Below are positions 11,419 through 23,370 of a DNA stretch of 64,000 nucleotides, in pieces. Below the pieces are notes generated by a model. It made no database searches. It was not told where the DNA came from and was given only the letters and a program-made list of their open reading frames with translations. The position numbers were made by a program, and so were the translations under genes. Each line of letters opens with the position of its first letter. Position 1 is the stretch's first letter. Source of the stretch: Taxillus chinensis (Eukaryota > Streptophyta > Magnoliopsida > Santalales > Loranthaceae); NCBI GenBank assembly GCA_023512835.1, contig CM042088.1, positions 55,053,579 to 55,117,578 of the forward strand, in the 5' to 3' direction.

Positions 11419-13402
11419 TGTCACGCCCCCTAATTCCAGGGAACCTGGAACTAGGAACATGACTTCCCCTTGCCCGCACCCGAAAGGTCAAGGGGTTGGT
11501 GACTAGTACTAATAGAGACTACATCGCGAGTGCTGTCTCAAATATGCAACCCTATACAGTCATACATCAAGGGTAATCCCGTACCTTCCCATACATCATC
11601 ATGCATACAATGAGTCAAACAGTAATACAGACATCACATCACAAACAGTATGCAAATACAACTGTCCACAGACCCATGTCCGGGATACAACACATAATAC
11701 AATACAGAAAATAGGGCTCATACATCAGAATAGTGAGCACGTCCTCCTAGAAGAAAGTCCCCCACTAGTCTCGGGTCACACCTGAAAAGGGGAAATAACA
11801 AGTAGGAGTGAGTGACAAGCTTAGTAGGTGACCCCAATACTTCACATCATGCAAACATACAAGTCTATGTTACATGCTCTGTGTACTCGTGCACTGTGTA
11901 GTGTGCACAATCATCAGGACTTAGCTTGCAAACAAACATCAGGACCTAGCCTGCCCACATAGGACAACTGGTCCACGATCCTCAACAGGATCCCAGCTCA
12001 GGGCACTCAGCCCTACCACAGCGTTATATGCCCGGACACAGTGCCACACAGGCCTGCCATCGGCGCACATGCCTGTCACGGCCACAACGCAATATGCCCA
12101 GCCGCAGTGCCACACAGGCCTGCCATCAGCGCATATGCCCGTCCCGTCAACTACATCACATCATCTGTGCTCCACAGTGAGAACCCAACAAGTTATAGAG
12201 CCTAAGCCCCAATCCCTCAAACCAACATACCAACACCAATATGGTCTTAAGGTATACAGCACTCCCTTTAGAACTGTAGCCAGTCTTCACAAGTCGATCC
12301 TCATTCTTTGACTAAGGAAGGAGATACTCATAGGAGTTGTTTGCTTAAAATAATCTGATTTTTGGGGATTTTTCTGAGATGTCTAACCCCACTTTCCAAA
12401 AATTCACCTCTACAAAAAACTGGATTTTTCCGAGATTTTACACTAAATCCCAATTTTTACATTTTGAAAGAGTGAGAATTACTTTTTTTTTGTATTTTTC
12501 TTTGAATCCAAATGGGGGGTATTTTGTTATTTACATTGTAACTTACGTATAATACTTAAATGTGTAGATGGGTAACAATGTAAATAGTCCAGTCTAGTGT
12601 CCAGTTACACTGTTGGAGTTGCGACTCGTAGTGCGGAACTGCAGCGCGCCTCGGAGACTCGTAGTTGGAGTTGCGACTCGTAGCTGCATAGTGCGCCTCG
12701 AAGACTCGAAGCGGGTCTTCGATCTTCGGACTACGAACTTCGACCTTCGGACTACGGGTCTACGAATCTACGAACTACGAACTACGAACCTTTGAGCTAC
12801 AAGCTACGGGTCTACGAACTACGACCCTACGAACTATGAACCTTCGACCCTTCGACCCAGAACTTTGGATCCTTGTTATTTCGACCCAGTAGTTCGCCCA
12901 GGGTACTGTTCATCATCGTTTTTGCCTGTTCTTCGTCTAGAATCAACCCAGCAACCCCCAAACGCACACAAACACGCATTCTACACAACAAACTACGATA
13001 TCTACCTCAAAATACGTCTAGAACGCCTCTAAATCGTATAGATAACAGCAGAAACACGCACTAAATTTCAGATTTCCAGAAATCTAGATCTAAATCTAGA
13101 TTTTCATGGTTGACTTCCCAACCCTCATGGAATATACAATTAAACAGCCCCAGATCACAAAAACATATATTAAAACTGATATAAAACAGTTCTCAACCAC
13201 AGATCTTATCCTAAACCATTAGATCTAACCCAAAATTGGATTTCCCCAAAACCTAGGGTTCATGCTTAATTTGATAAATCATGACAAATTCGTGCATACC
13301 AAGGATAGAATCAAGATAAGAAGTTCAAGAACACCTACTTGGAGTGATTCTTTGAGCTCCACGAACACAAATCGCCCCAAATCGCCAAGGCACTAAGCTC
13401 CA

Positions 13403-13480
<78 letters not shown>

Positions 13481-13883
13481 CGCACAAACGTGATAGCGTA
13501 AAGTGAAAGCTTCTTCTTATTTTTTTTCTGCTATTTATATTTCTGCCAATCATTGACCAATAATTGACCTAGTCAATAATTGACCTCTCCACCCAATTAT
13601 GATCTCCAAGGTCCCGAACTCCAAATTGAGTCAAATTACAGTCAAAACGCTCGAAATAACGAGCACAACACTAGGCAGATATTATTACACCCAAATGACC
13701 GCCCAAATGCAAAGTCAACTAATAAATCCCGAAAAGTCAACAAAAGGTACAAACGGGGCCCCGATTCAAAATCGGGCCCAGGTACAGTCAAAATGCTCAC
13801 ATCGACGACTACACTACCGTCCAGATAGTTACATTCCCATAGAATGGCTGTCTCTCAAAACTACCCAAATACGAGTCTTTACA
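11419..13883 (+). mobile_element. Solo LTR, family A (2465 bp), inserted in copia I protease
   Basis: Starts TGTCACGCCCC and ends GAGTCTTTACA, flanked by the perfect 5-bp duplication TGTGA (11414-11418 and 13884-13888). The copia I text joins cleanly across it: WIIDTWVSH on the right continues as HHMTST on the left (the usual protease motif is DTGASHHMT). No primer-binding site or internal domains are present, so it is a solo LTR left by LTR-LTR recombination. It contains a minisatellite (about 12613-12860), a CT microsatellite (13405-13477) and several frames that look random. The same family occurs at 1-1593, 16847-17656 and 63449-64000. Assignment to Ty3/gypsy is inferred from the very long LTR and the TGTCACG start. 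Confidence 0.93.
13405..13477. repeat. (CT)n microsatellite
   Basis: Uninterrupted CT dinucleotide repeat of about 73 bp inside the family-A solo LTR. The shorter relative at 16847-17656 lacks this block. Confidence 0.97.
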
Positions 13884-13888
13884 TGTGA

Positions 13889-14065
13889 AACCCATGTGTC
13901 AATAATCCATGATAAAAAGCTTTGTTTACCTATTAACCTTTCATTGGTACCACCCTTCTGTGAGTTTAACATGTGGAGTAATGTAGCCCATTGCTCATCA
14001 TTTAAACCGCTAATTTCAGCTCGATCAGAATTAGTCGCAAGAGTTTTCACGTTATCACCTCATAA
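13889..14065 (-). pseudogene. Copia I gag-protease junction fragment
   Basis: A short island of copia I between two solo LTRs. On the minus strand it encodes ISGLNDEQWATLLHMLNSQK, then SFLSWIIDTWVSH, the linker after the gag zinc knuckle followed by the start of the aspartic protease. The usual protease DTGA is DTWV here, so the catalytic loop is already altered. Its left neighbour in the ancestral element is at 11413 and its right neighbour at 17891. Confidence 0.9.
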
Positions 14066-14070
14066 CGTTT

Positions 14071-17000
14071 TGTAACGCCCCCACATTTGGGACCTCCAAA
14101 CCGGGTGTGTTAGCGGAAATTAAATATACAAGTTTGATATAAATTTCAAACTTTTAACTATTTCATCAAACAAACCATTAATTATTACAAATTTCAATCC
14201 AAGATCTTTAAGATTTAGGGGTTTAGAGACTAAGTGTCCATAACTCATTATTACATAACAAAGCACACGGGCAAACAAACTTAATAAATCTTTAAAATTT
14301 CACACAACTTTATTTCAAAGCACTTATCAACTCCTTATCCTAGTTTCTCTATTCCTTTAATTACCTGGGGTTGGAAAAGAAATTATAAAAATGGTGAGCT
14401 CAAATAGCCCAATAAGGGTAAACATAAGTGGGTAAGAAAAATCATAAAGATATCAAACATAAGAAATACCATAAAAGATTTCATAACGTTTGCACATCAT
14501 ACGTGATCAACATTTCACAAGGGAATCATAACATGAAAGATTATATTTGGACATCGTATCATAACAACATGATCTAGGTTAACTACCCAGATACCATATT
14601 ATGACATAACATATTATCAGCTGGATTGACACTCTCCAGTGATGTTCTTTACCAAATGCATTGGAGATCTTTCTGGAACCACCCATCATAAACTTACTTT
14701 GTTCAAACATAAGAGGTTATAACAACTTTAACATACATAACATGAGACATATCATAGAATTCCAATAAAATATTCAATGTTAACAAGGATAACCACGAAT
14801 ATCAAAATGGTTATCTACCGCAATCAATAGCATAGATTATCAAGAGAGAGATTAAAAAGCGACTAATGTTCTCAATAATAAAATGGAAATAGAAGAATAA
14901 GAAACATAAAACTCTTATAATCATAATTTCATAAAAATAAAAGGGAATAAAACAAGATAAAGAGGAAGAGAAAAGTGAGAATGAAGAAAGGAAAACCCCT
15001 TACAATAATAATGAAATACAGACTATAATGAAAAAGAAAAGGAAATGAGAAAACCCTTACAATCCGCTTGTCATTCTCCGCATTTTAAACCTTGAAAAAA
15101 ATATCAAAACATTAAATTAGCATTAATGCATGAAAGTTCGTTTTAGTTTATTCCTTTTATTAACCTTACTCATAAATAAATATCACATATATCTTTTTTT
15201 TTAATATCATACTTTAACTTATATCTTTTAATAGGCATATCGTACTTGTATGGTAGGCTATTAATTTGGGTTCCATCTTCTATTGTGGTTCCATCTCCTA
15301 TGTCAATCCCATGCATTGTAAGCCTTGAGTTGTGCAATAATTATATTATATTCCTTGAAAGTTTTTGAATAAGATTTACTTTCTGTATTGGGTGAACGGA
15401 AAAGACATTCGATAAGCCTATTTTTCTTACGTGTCTTCCACCTTAACCATGATGGGTTATTAGACATGGGTGTAAAGGGAAGATCTAGAGGAGATAAGGA
15501 TGGGGGTAGCTGTGAGTTTGAAGCCTTAGCAATTGGGGTTGTGGAAGAAGAAGGGCGATTGTCAAAGAAATTCATTATGGAAGTTATTCCTTATGATCCT
15601 CTACTTTTTAGAAAAATAAAAATATTAAGTTAATATTATCATATTTTCACTTTAATTATATAATGAAAATGCTATAATGGAATAACATATTTTAAAATAA
15701 TTACATATATATATATATATAAGGTGACAATGCCACCCATGCATGCGTATATGAGGTGGTATAACCAACCATATAAATAACATATGTGAGGAGGTAAAAC
15801 TAACCATGTAAATAATATATATATATATATATATATATATGAGGTGGTAAAACCAACCATGAATATAGTATATATAAGTTGGTAAAACTAACCATATAGA
15901 TTTACATAATAAATAATAAGTAACTTCAAAATTTCAAAATCTTAAGTATTACCTTTCGTAGAACTTTGACACTTGGTAAGTACCAAAAACAAAAGAGGGT
16001 TTGAGTAGAGTATTTGAGGTATTAAGGGGACTTAAGAGAGTGTTTTTATAGGGAATTTCGTGGTATGGCTTGAGGGGCTTGTGTATTAAGAGGGGAGGCA
16101 AAACACTCCTTATATAGGGCAAGGATGGTGATAGGTGGTAGGTGTGGTAGATGAAACTTTTGTCCTTAATACTTTATTTTATTTCCTAATTTTCTCCTTT
16201 TCAAATCATTTAATTCTTATCCCATTATTATCTATCACGTGGCCCCTTTATTTTTCCCATTTTTGAATTTTTGGGATTTGTTTGACTTTGAAGGTTTTTT
16301 TGGTTACAAAAGTCACATGGGTGCATGACCTACTATTTTAACTATAACTTTCTAGATTCTTCATTAAATTAAGTAAGGCCAATTGGGATGGATTCCTAAC
16401 TTAATTATCTACATTTCGAGACCAATTTCAAGTCTATTGACTTGTATATCAAAAGTTATTGGGTTTTGAAGTGAGATTAGAAATTCTGGGCGTGCTACTA
16501 GACTTTTGTGCACTTTTTAAATTGTTTCTCTTAATGGGCTGCTCCAATGAGGCTGAAATTTTAACCAAAGATATATAACGAAGTTTGAAACATGTTACAA
16601 AAATATAGAGTTGTTTGGAGCTACAAAAACAAAGTTATAAATTTTTTAAGATGACTTTCAAAACTGCATTAGTCTATCCTTTCTAAGCATAACTATTGGT
16701 CAAGGAGTATTAATGAACATTTTTGTATTTTACAACTCTTAATAAATTTTGATGTGATAAATTCAAAGTTTTATTCTATTTTATTTAGATTTAACATGTC
16801 AACCAAGAAATTATTTATTTAATATAATTAAACAAACGATTGAAATTGTCACGCCCCCAAATTCCAGGGAACCCGAAACTAGGAACATGACATCCCCTTG
16901 CCCGCACCCGAAAGGTCAAAGGGTTGGTAATCAAATAGTATGGCAGCAACCCCCATACTATTTACAGTCGTTTTTGTCTGGAATCAACCCAGCAACCCCC

Positions 17001-17885
17001 AGACGCGCACAAACACGCATTCTACGCAACAGACTACGATATGTACCTCAAAATGCGTCCAGAACGCCTCTAAATCGCACAGATAACAGCAGAAACACAC
17101 ACTAAATTTCATATTTCCATAAATCTAGATCTAAATTCAAATTTCCATGGTTGACTTCTCAACCCTCATAGAATATGCAATTAAACAGCCCCAGATCACA
17201 GAAACACATATTAAAACTGATATAAAACAGTTCTCAACCACAGATCTTATGCTAAACCATTAGATCTAACCTAAAATTGGATTTCCCCAAAACCTAGGGT
17301 TCATACTTAATTTCATAAATCATGACAAATTCGTGCATACCAAAGATAGAATCAAGATAAGAAGTTCAGGAACACCTACTTGGAGTGATTCTTTGAGCTC
17401 CACGAACCCAAATCGCCAAGGCACCAAGCTCCACAAACTTAACACTAAGCAGATATTATTACACCAAAATGACTGCCCAAACGCAAAGTCAACTAATAAA
17501 CCCCGAAAAGTCAACAAAAGGGTCAAACGAGGCCCCGACTTGGAATCGGGCCCAGGTACAGTCAAAATGCTCACATCGACGACTACACTACCGTCCAGAT
17601 AGTTACATTCCCATAGAATGATATCTCTCAAAACTACCTAAATACGAGTCTTTACAGAAATCATAACATAACACCTCATTAGAAAACTTAATAACACACT
17701 TATTTTCTTAAACTGTAATTTATTTATGAAAAGTAAATCTTATGCAATATTTAATTAACCTTAATATAATTATCATACATGCTATCAAATAATATTTTCT
17801 AAATATATGATTAAAATAGTTTAATTATAAACATAAAATAACATAATAAATATTTATTATTTTATTAAAAATCTCGGATCTTACA
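14071..17885 (+). mobile_element. Solo LTR, family B (about 3.0 kb plus nested insert)
   Basis: Starts TGTAACGCCCCC and ends CTCGGATCTTACA, flanked by the perfect duplication CGTTT (14066-14070 and 17886-17890). It sits in the gag 3' region of copia I and is itself split by the solo LTR at 16847-17656; without that insert and its duplication it is 3000 bp. The interior is AT-rich with TA microsatellites (about 15701-15720 and 15818-15840) and short direct repeats of GGTGGTAAAACTAACCAT-like text at 15720-15900. No gag, pol or primer-binding site was found. An LTR this long is at the upper end of known plant LTRs; it could instead be a LARD-type noncoding element, but no internal direct LTR pair is visible. 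Confidence 0.88.
16847..17656 (+). mobile_element. Solo LTR, family A short form (810 bp), nested in family-B LTR
   Basis: Starts TGTCACGCCCCC and ends GAGTCTTTACA, like the 2465-bp copy, with the perfect duplication GAAAT (16842-16846 and 17657-17661). After about 85 bp it jumps to the equivalent of about 12910 in the long copy, and a second gap removes the CT microsatellite region, so it is an internally deleted family member. This is the innermost insertion of the nest and therefore younger than family-B LTR 14071-17885. Confidence 0.93.
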
Positions 17886-17890
17886 CGTTT

Positions 17891-18839
17891 GCACTGCATT
17901 GACGAGTGCATTCCCTCCTCGTCCTCGTCTGCCACCAATACCTTGTTGAGCACCACGTCCACGTGCACCCCCGTGACCACCTGGCGTTGTGCTTGGTCTG
18001 GCACCCCACCAATCTGGATAACCAATCCGTTGAAAGCAATTATCAGCATCGTGTCCTTTTCGCTTACAGCTGGAACAAATCAAGGTCTTGTCTTTTTCAT
18101 CCCCCCCTGAGTTCTGTCCACTGAATTGTATGGAAAAACTCATGGGATTGCCTTTTTCCTCTCTTGTTCGAGTCATGGACCTTACTCGCTCTTGCTGCAC
18201 AACCATAGTATATACGCAATTCATATTTGGCAATAGTTTAGTACTCAAGATATTGGAACGCATTGTCCCATATCCTTCTTCATCTAATCCCATCAAAAAC
18301 TGATGGACTCTTTCTTCTTTTTTCTTATTTTCCAATTGTGAGGTAATATCACATTTGCACCCATGACAATTGCATATTATGATCATGTCATAATTGTTTA
18401 GCTCATCCCAGAGAGACTTAAGCCGACCATAATAGACAATTATCCCTTGTCCTTCATGCTTATAGTTGGCAAGATCTGTTCGCAATTGGTGCACTCGTGG
18501 TCCATTCCCAATAGAGAATCGTTGTTTGATATCGTCCCATAGATCCTTTACGGTTTCCATATAAGATACGGTTGACTGAAGTGTAGGTTCAATGCTGTTA
18601 AACACCCATAAGACAAGCATTGAATTGACTGTCCACCAGTCTTCAAAGTCTGGTGAATCATCACCTAGTTGTTTGATAAATCCATCAACAAAACCATATT
18701 TCTTCTTGGCTCGTAATGCAAAACGCACAGCACGTGCCCATTCATTATAGTTATCACCTTTCAATTGAACTTGGGTCATTATATTACCCGGATTGTCATT
18801 CGAATTCAATGCATAAGGAGTCAGCATCTTCTTGTCCAT
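17891..18839 (-). pseudogene. Copia I gag
   Basis: ATG at 18839, about 316 residues remain open until the family-B LTR cuts the frame. The N-terminal part (PGNIMTQVQLKGDNYNEWAR) is the Retrotran_gag_3/UBN2_3 domain. Further in are MQVRLKSLWDEL-like text (here YYGRLKSLWDELNNYD) and a CCHC zinc knuckle, CSSCKRKGHDADNCF, near residue 260, followed by a Gly/Arg-rich tail. It packs element RNA in virus-like particles in living copias. This part has no internal stop, so before the LTR insertions the gag was probably intact. Confidence 0.93.
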
Positions 18840-18900
18840 GTTGGAAATTCCTTTAGCTCCTTTCTTCTAATCATCAACCATGATAATATAATCTCTGGAT

Positions 18901-18914
18901 AAGCTCTGATACCA
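18901..18914 (-). other. Primer-binding site of copia I
   Basis: On the minus strand TGGTATCAGAGCTT follows the 5' LTR without a gap. This is the standard plant tRNA-Met primer site for reverse transcription. Confidence 0.9.
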
Positions 18915-19151
18915 TGATAAAAAGAGGTTGTGATCCCCTTGTTTTCTCTTGTTTATTCATAGGATACGTTCCAGCATATATATAACACCCATAAAGGCTA
19001 AATAAAGTATTACATTTAAAAACATATATACAAATATTACACTCATAATTCCTAACCAAAATGAAGAAAGAAATCATGATGACAATCTGCCAATAATACC
19101 CAATGAAATAAGGAACATATAATTGTGGTTGGTTGGCAAATCTCTCCAATA
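18915..19151 (-). repeat. 5' LTR of copia I
   Basis: 237-bp partner of 7989-8226, same ends, followed by target duplication GCTAC at 19152-19156. Confidence 0.93.
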
Positions 19152-19415
19152 GCTACTACTCCTATGTTGCATTTCAAGATTGATGGGATTGAATGACAGA
19201 GTTATCTTAGTTTAAAATAATATGAACCATTAGATTATATATAAAAAAACTAACAGTTGAGGATTAGGTTATGTTGGTAATGAATAAGTGTGTATTACTT
19301 TTTCACTTATCAACACACACACACTCACTACTCTCTTTATATATATATATATATCACCATCCATGCATAACTAGTGGTGTAATTTACTAGAAGCTTGTTG
19401 TCTCTATATAAATAT

Positions 19416-20263
19416 GGACATAACTTACCTCCAACCCAGGTTGAAGGAAGTTCCTTCAACCTATGATGTGGCAGTAGCTGATACTGTCAAATGTTACTTT
19501 TTTATACATATCACGTGACTGGCATTAAATCTTTGTTTGGGTGTGCTTTATATTTTTTTATATTTTTATAATAATAATAATAATCACACAATCACCATGT
19601 GCCGCACTGCAGAATCTGCCGATCATTCTAGCCCTTTGCTCCGTAGGACATAGGGCCGCACGGAATCAAGCCATCCTGGAACATCAGGCAGAAGATCACC
19701 GTATCCCATGGATTAGTAGCTCGATCTCTCGCCCGATCCGCCCCTTTCGTTGCATCCAGCGACAGCCATGATGATCGATGGCCACGCTTCCGTTCAACTG
19801 CTAATATGATAACTGCTCGCATATGTGGTAATAACTAGTAGACGGCATGGCCGAAGAAGAGGACGACGAGAGCGAGGAAGGCGGGGAGGAAGGCGGGGAG
19901 GGGTCGGGGAGGGTGTTGTTGGCTACAAGGAAAGGGGCGAATTGGGCGAGAGATCAAGCTGGTAATCCATGGGATACTGTGATATTCTGCCTGATGTTCC
20001 GGGATGGCTTGATTCCGTGCGGCCCTATGTCCTACGAAGCAAAGGGTTGGGATGACCGGCGGATTCTACAGGGCGGTGCATGGTGATGATGGGATTATTA
20101 TTATTATTATAAAAATATGAAAAGAATATAAAATACACTCAAACAAAGATTTAATGTCAGTCACGTTATATGTATAAAAAAGTAACACTTGACAGTATCA
20201 ATTGCTGCCACATCATAGGTTGAAGGAACTTCCTCCAATCCAAGTCGAAGGTAAGTTAGGTCC
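19416..20263. mobile_element. Mutator-like foldback element (possible Pack-MULE), 848 bp
   Basis: Two inverted arms of about 335 bp (19416-19752 and about 19921-20263) surround a spacer of about 170 bp. Ends are GGACATAACTTACCT and, inverted, GGACCTAACTTACCT. The element is flanked by the perfect 9-bp duplication TATAAATAT (19407-19415 and 20264-20272); long arms and a 9-bp duplication are the hallmark of Mutator-like elements. The inner half of each arm is GC-rich, unlike the AT-rich outer half, and both arms read the similar peptide text NPWDTVIFCLMF and DGLIPCGPMSY. This may be captured host coding sequence present in inverted copies; I do not recognise the source gene. The spacer holds an acidic/Gly-rich low-complexity frame. 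No transposase is encoded. Confidence 0.88.
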
Positions 20264-20272
20264 TATAAATAT

Positions 20273-21061
20273 TGACACCAAATTCAAGCCAACTTATATG
20301 ATTAACTCATATATAACGTTCTTACTAGTTGAAATTAAAACCACTTTGATAATAAAAAATTAAAATTTGATTTTGTTAAAATTATTTTTAAAATGATGAT
20401 ATAAGGAGAATAATTTAAAGAACGGTAGTAATGTCGTAAAACAATCGTTTGGGATATGCACAAGCCACTTACTATGAAAAAACCAAAAACAAGAATCAAT
20501 TTGTTTATATAATTAGCAAGAAGTTGGGCAGCTGGATAAGGACGTGGTAGTGTAAGGGAGCGCAGGCGTACGTCTGGCCACCGTGCCTACTATCGTTAAA
20601 CCACAAAAAAAAAAAAAAGAGGAATTTTATTTTCCACGCAGGCTCAGCCATTTTCCGCCGGATTCGGATGGGATATTGACAATGACATGGTACAATGAAG
20701 CTATGGCGGGTGTATTAGGGTATGTTTGAACAACCTTTATTGTATTTAATTTTTAGTTTTTTTTTTTCAAAAATAATTATTATATTTTAAAAATAAAAAT
20801 AAAAAACAATACCATTGTATTTTCGCCTAATATTTCTGCGTACTAATTAAAGATATTTATACGACGCAAACTATACTATTTCGATGTGAAGTTATTATAT
20901 CTTCGTAAATATCAACAATCAGTGGTGCGGAGACAACCAGTTTGGATTTGAGTTCTTTTGGCGTTGCGTCAGTATTTTATTGAAATAATGGGTGGTGGAA
21001 GCCACCTCTTAAACAATATTTCATCTCCCTTGTCCGCTTGATTCCCAGCCCTGCAATAACG
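20273..21061. other. Promoter-side intergenic region of the P450 gene
   Basis: About 0.8 kb between the foldback element and the P450 start codon. AT-rich with a patch of higher GC at 20520-20720. No clear TATA box was found at the expected distance, and no other feature was recognised. Confidence 0.5.
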
Positions 21062-23370
21062 ATGGATTCAGAAGGAAACATGGCGCTGATAGTCCTCCTC
21101 GTACCTCTGTCCATCTTCCTCTTATTTCTTCTCCAAAAGCACTGCCACACAAAATCTGTTCAGGAGAAGAGAAGGCCACGACTTCACCCACCACCAGGCC
21201 CGCCTGGGCTTCCGTTCGTCGGAAACCTGCTCCAGCTCGACAGCACCTCAGCTCTCCACACTCAACTGGCTCGCCTCTCCACAGAGTACGGCCCTCTCAT
21301 GTCCCTCAGGCTGGGGTCCGTCCCCGCCCTGGTAGTTTCCTCTGCCAAAATGGCGAGAGAGGTCATGAAGACACAAGACCTCAACTTCTCCGACCGCCCA
21401 ACTCTGGTCGGCCAGCAGAAGCTCTCCTACGGTGGCTTCGACCTCGCCTTCGCCCCCTACGGCGACTACTGGCGGGAAATGAAGAAGCATTGCACCATCC
21501 ATTTCTTCAGCTCCAAGAGAGTGCAGTCCTTCCGATCCATCCGCGAAGACGAAGTGGGGCGCATGATCAAGAAGGTGGCCTCGCTGGCCACGGCTTCCAA
21601 AGCGGCGAATTTGGGGGAGCTCATGATGTCCCTCTCCAGCGCCATCGTTTGTAGAACGGCTTTCGGGAAGGCGTACGAGAAGGACGAGCATGGAAGTGGG
21701 AAGAGTAGGTTCCACGATCTCTTAAATGAAGCCCAGGCCATGATGGCATGTTTCTTCGTGTCCGACTATCTGCCATGGATGGGTTGGGTGGATCACCTGA
21801 CTGGGCTGCGCCGCAGACTGCATAAAAATTTCAGGGAATGGGACTCCTTTTATCAGGAAATCATTGACGACCATCTCAAAAGCCCTCCCCAGAGGTCCGA
21901 TGCTTCTGGTGAAGATGACATCACCAATATGCTCCTCAGACTTTGGAAGGAACAATTATTGATCTCCAACGGTTTTCCCATCACGTTGGATCAAATCAAA
22001 GGAGTGCTCATGGTAATATAATTAACTAACCCCCGTGATTGAAGTAATTTATGTCAAAGTTCATGAGTGACATCTGACGTATGTGTTATGTCGTTGTCTG
22101 CATATCGTATGTATTATTATTTTGCATGTTTGAGTTCTCACTAGCTATATGACACTTAATCATCCCGTATTTTTGCGGTCATATCCTAATTATGCTATGT
22201 CCCGCATCATCTCATGTTTTTGTGTTCTCACTGCGAATTTTGGTGTTGGCCACATATATAACTATGCCATCCTTCTAGAAAAGTTACCACCACCTTGGAG
22301 GTATGCTTAAGCTTAGTCTCTCACAGTACAGTAACTCTCGTTTGTTTCTCCCTGTTTTGAATTATTTCTATTTATGCTAATAATAATCCCACCCTTTGGA
22401 AATAAAGATTTTTTTTATCTTGAAAATTAAAGTCTTGCACTCTGGTGCCCCGCAGCCACAGGGCAGCTCACACAGAAAGGTTCTTCTCATTGGGGACCCC
22501 AGTCCTTGCATATTCTAATTTGTTACATGCGTCCTTATGTTGGTTGGATTTACTGGCATACTCTTTAAAGAAACAGTTGTCCAATCACCAACCGCAACCT
22601 AAATAATTAAGCACATAAGTTTATACATATATATATATATATAAGACAGTCAAACGCACTGGAGGCAATCATAAATAAAATAATAATGACATTGATAATA
22701 AGTTTTTAAAAAAAGTTGTGTTTTTTTAATGTTTTTTCAGAACATTATAGTTGCCGGGACAGATACGAGTGCAGCTACGGTGGTGTGGGCAATGGCAGAA
22801 CTAATGACGAACCAAGAGGAGCTGAAGAGAGCAACCGAAGAAGTGAGGAAGTTGGAGGTAGCAAGGGCGGGTTTCATCAACGAAGACGAGGTGCAAAAGC
22901 TTTGTTACTTGAAGGCCGTGGTGAAGGAGGCGCTGCGGCTGCACCCGGTGGCGCCGCTACTGATTCCCCGCCAGGCTATCCAAAGGTGTGAGATAGAGGG
23001 ATACGAGATCGAGCCGCGGACCGTCACCTATATAAACGCATGGGCCATCGGAAGGGATCCGGAGTCGTGGGAGAACCCGGAGGTGTTCTCGCCGGAGAGG
23101 TTCATGAAAAACGATGCCGCTAAGGACTTGAAAGGCAGAGATTTTGAGTTCATACCATTCGGGGCCGGCCGGAGAATATGCCCGGGATTGCATCTGGGAT
23201 TGGCTACGGTGGAGCTGGCGCTTGCCAATCTCCTCCTCTCCTTCGACTGGGAACTGCCTCCGGGGGCGCAATGGGAGGACATTTACAACTCCGACGTGCT
23301 CCCTGGCATTACTATGCACAAGAAAATTCCTCTTTGCCTCACTCCTACGTTATTTCAAAAACAAATTTAG
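21062..23370 (+). CDS. Cytochrome P450, CYP71 family/clan
   Basis: Exons 21062-22012 and 22741-23370 join in phase 0 (GT at 22013, AG at 22739-22740) to give 526 residues, normal length. It is a heme mono-oxygenase of the endoplasmic reticulum that oxidises a small specialised metabolite; substrate cannot be told. Seen: hydrophobic N-terminal anchor (MALIVLLVPLSIFLLFLL), proline hinge PPPGPPGLPFVGN, helix-C YGDYWREMKKHC, oxygen-binding I-helix AGTDTS (about residues 322-327, first in exon 2), ExxR as KEALR (380-383), PERF (435-438), heme loop FGAGRRICPG with the cysteine at about 464. The single intron just before the I-helix is the conserved CYP71-clan position. The frame is open upstream to 21038 without an ATG; ATG at 21062 is preferred, with 21080 as alternative. 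A MULE foldback lies about 0.8 kb upstream. All key residues are present. Confidence 0.93.

Larger units (their letters stand above)
7989..19151 (-). mobile_element. Ty1/copia retrotransposon I, interrupted by nested LTR insertions
   Basis: A complete but dead copia element on the minus strand. Its LTRs are 7989-8226 and 18915-19151, and it is flanked by the perfect 5-bp duplication GCTAC (7984-7988 and 19152-19156). Reading on the minus strand: 5' LTR, primer-binding site TGGTATCAGAGCTT directly after it (18914-18901, tRNA-Met type), gag, protease piece, integrase, reverse transcriptase, RNase H, polypurine tract GAGGGGGGG next to the 3' LTR. The two solo LTRs at 11419-13883 and 14071-17885 split it; without them its own sequence is about 4.9 kb, normal for copia. 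By eye the LTRs differ at about ten bases plus one indel, that is roughly 4 percent. Frameshifts and stops break the polyprotein. Confidence 0.95.

Noticed and set aside
15700..15900. Possible CRISPR-like regular repeats (GGTGGTAAAACTAACCAT)
   Set aside because: Few, imperfect units separated by TA microsatellites inside a plant solo LTR; eukaryotic context excludes CRISPR.
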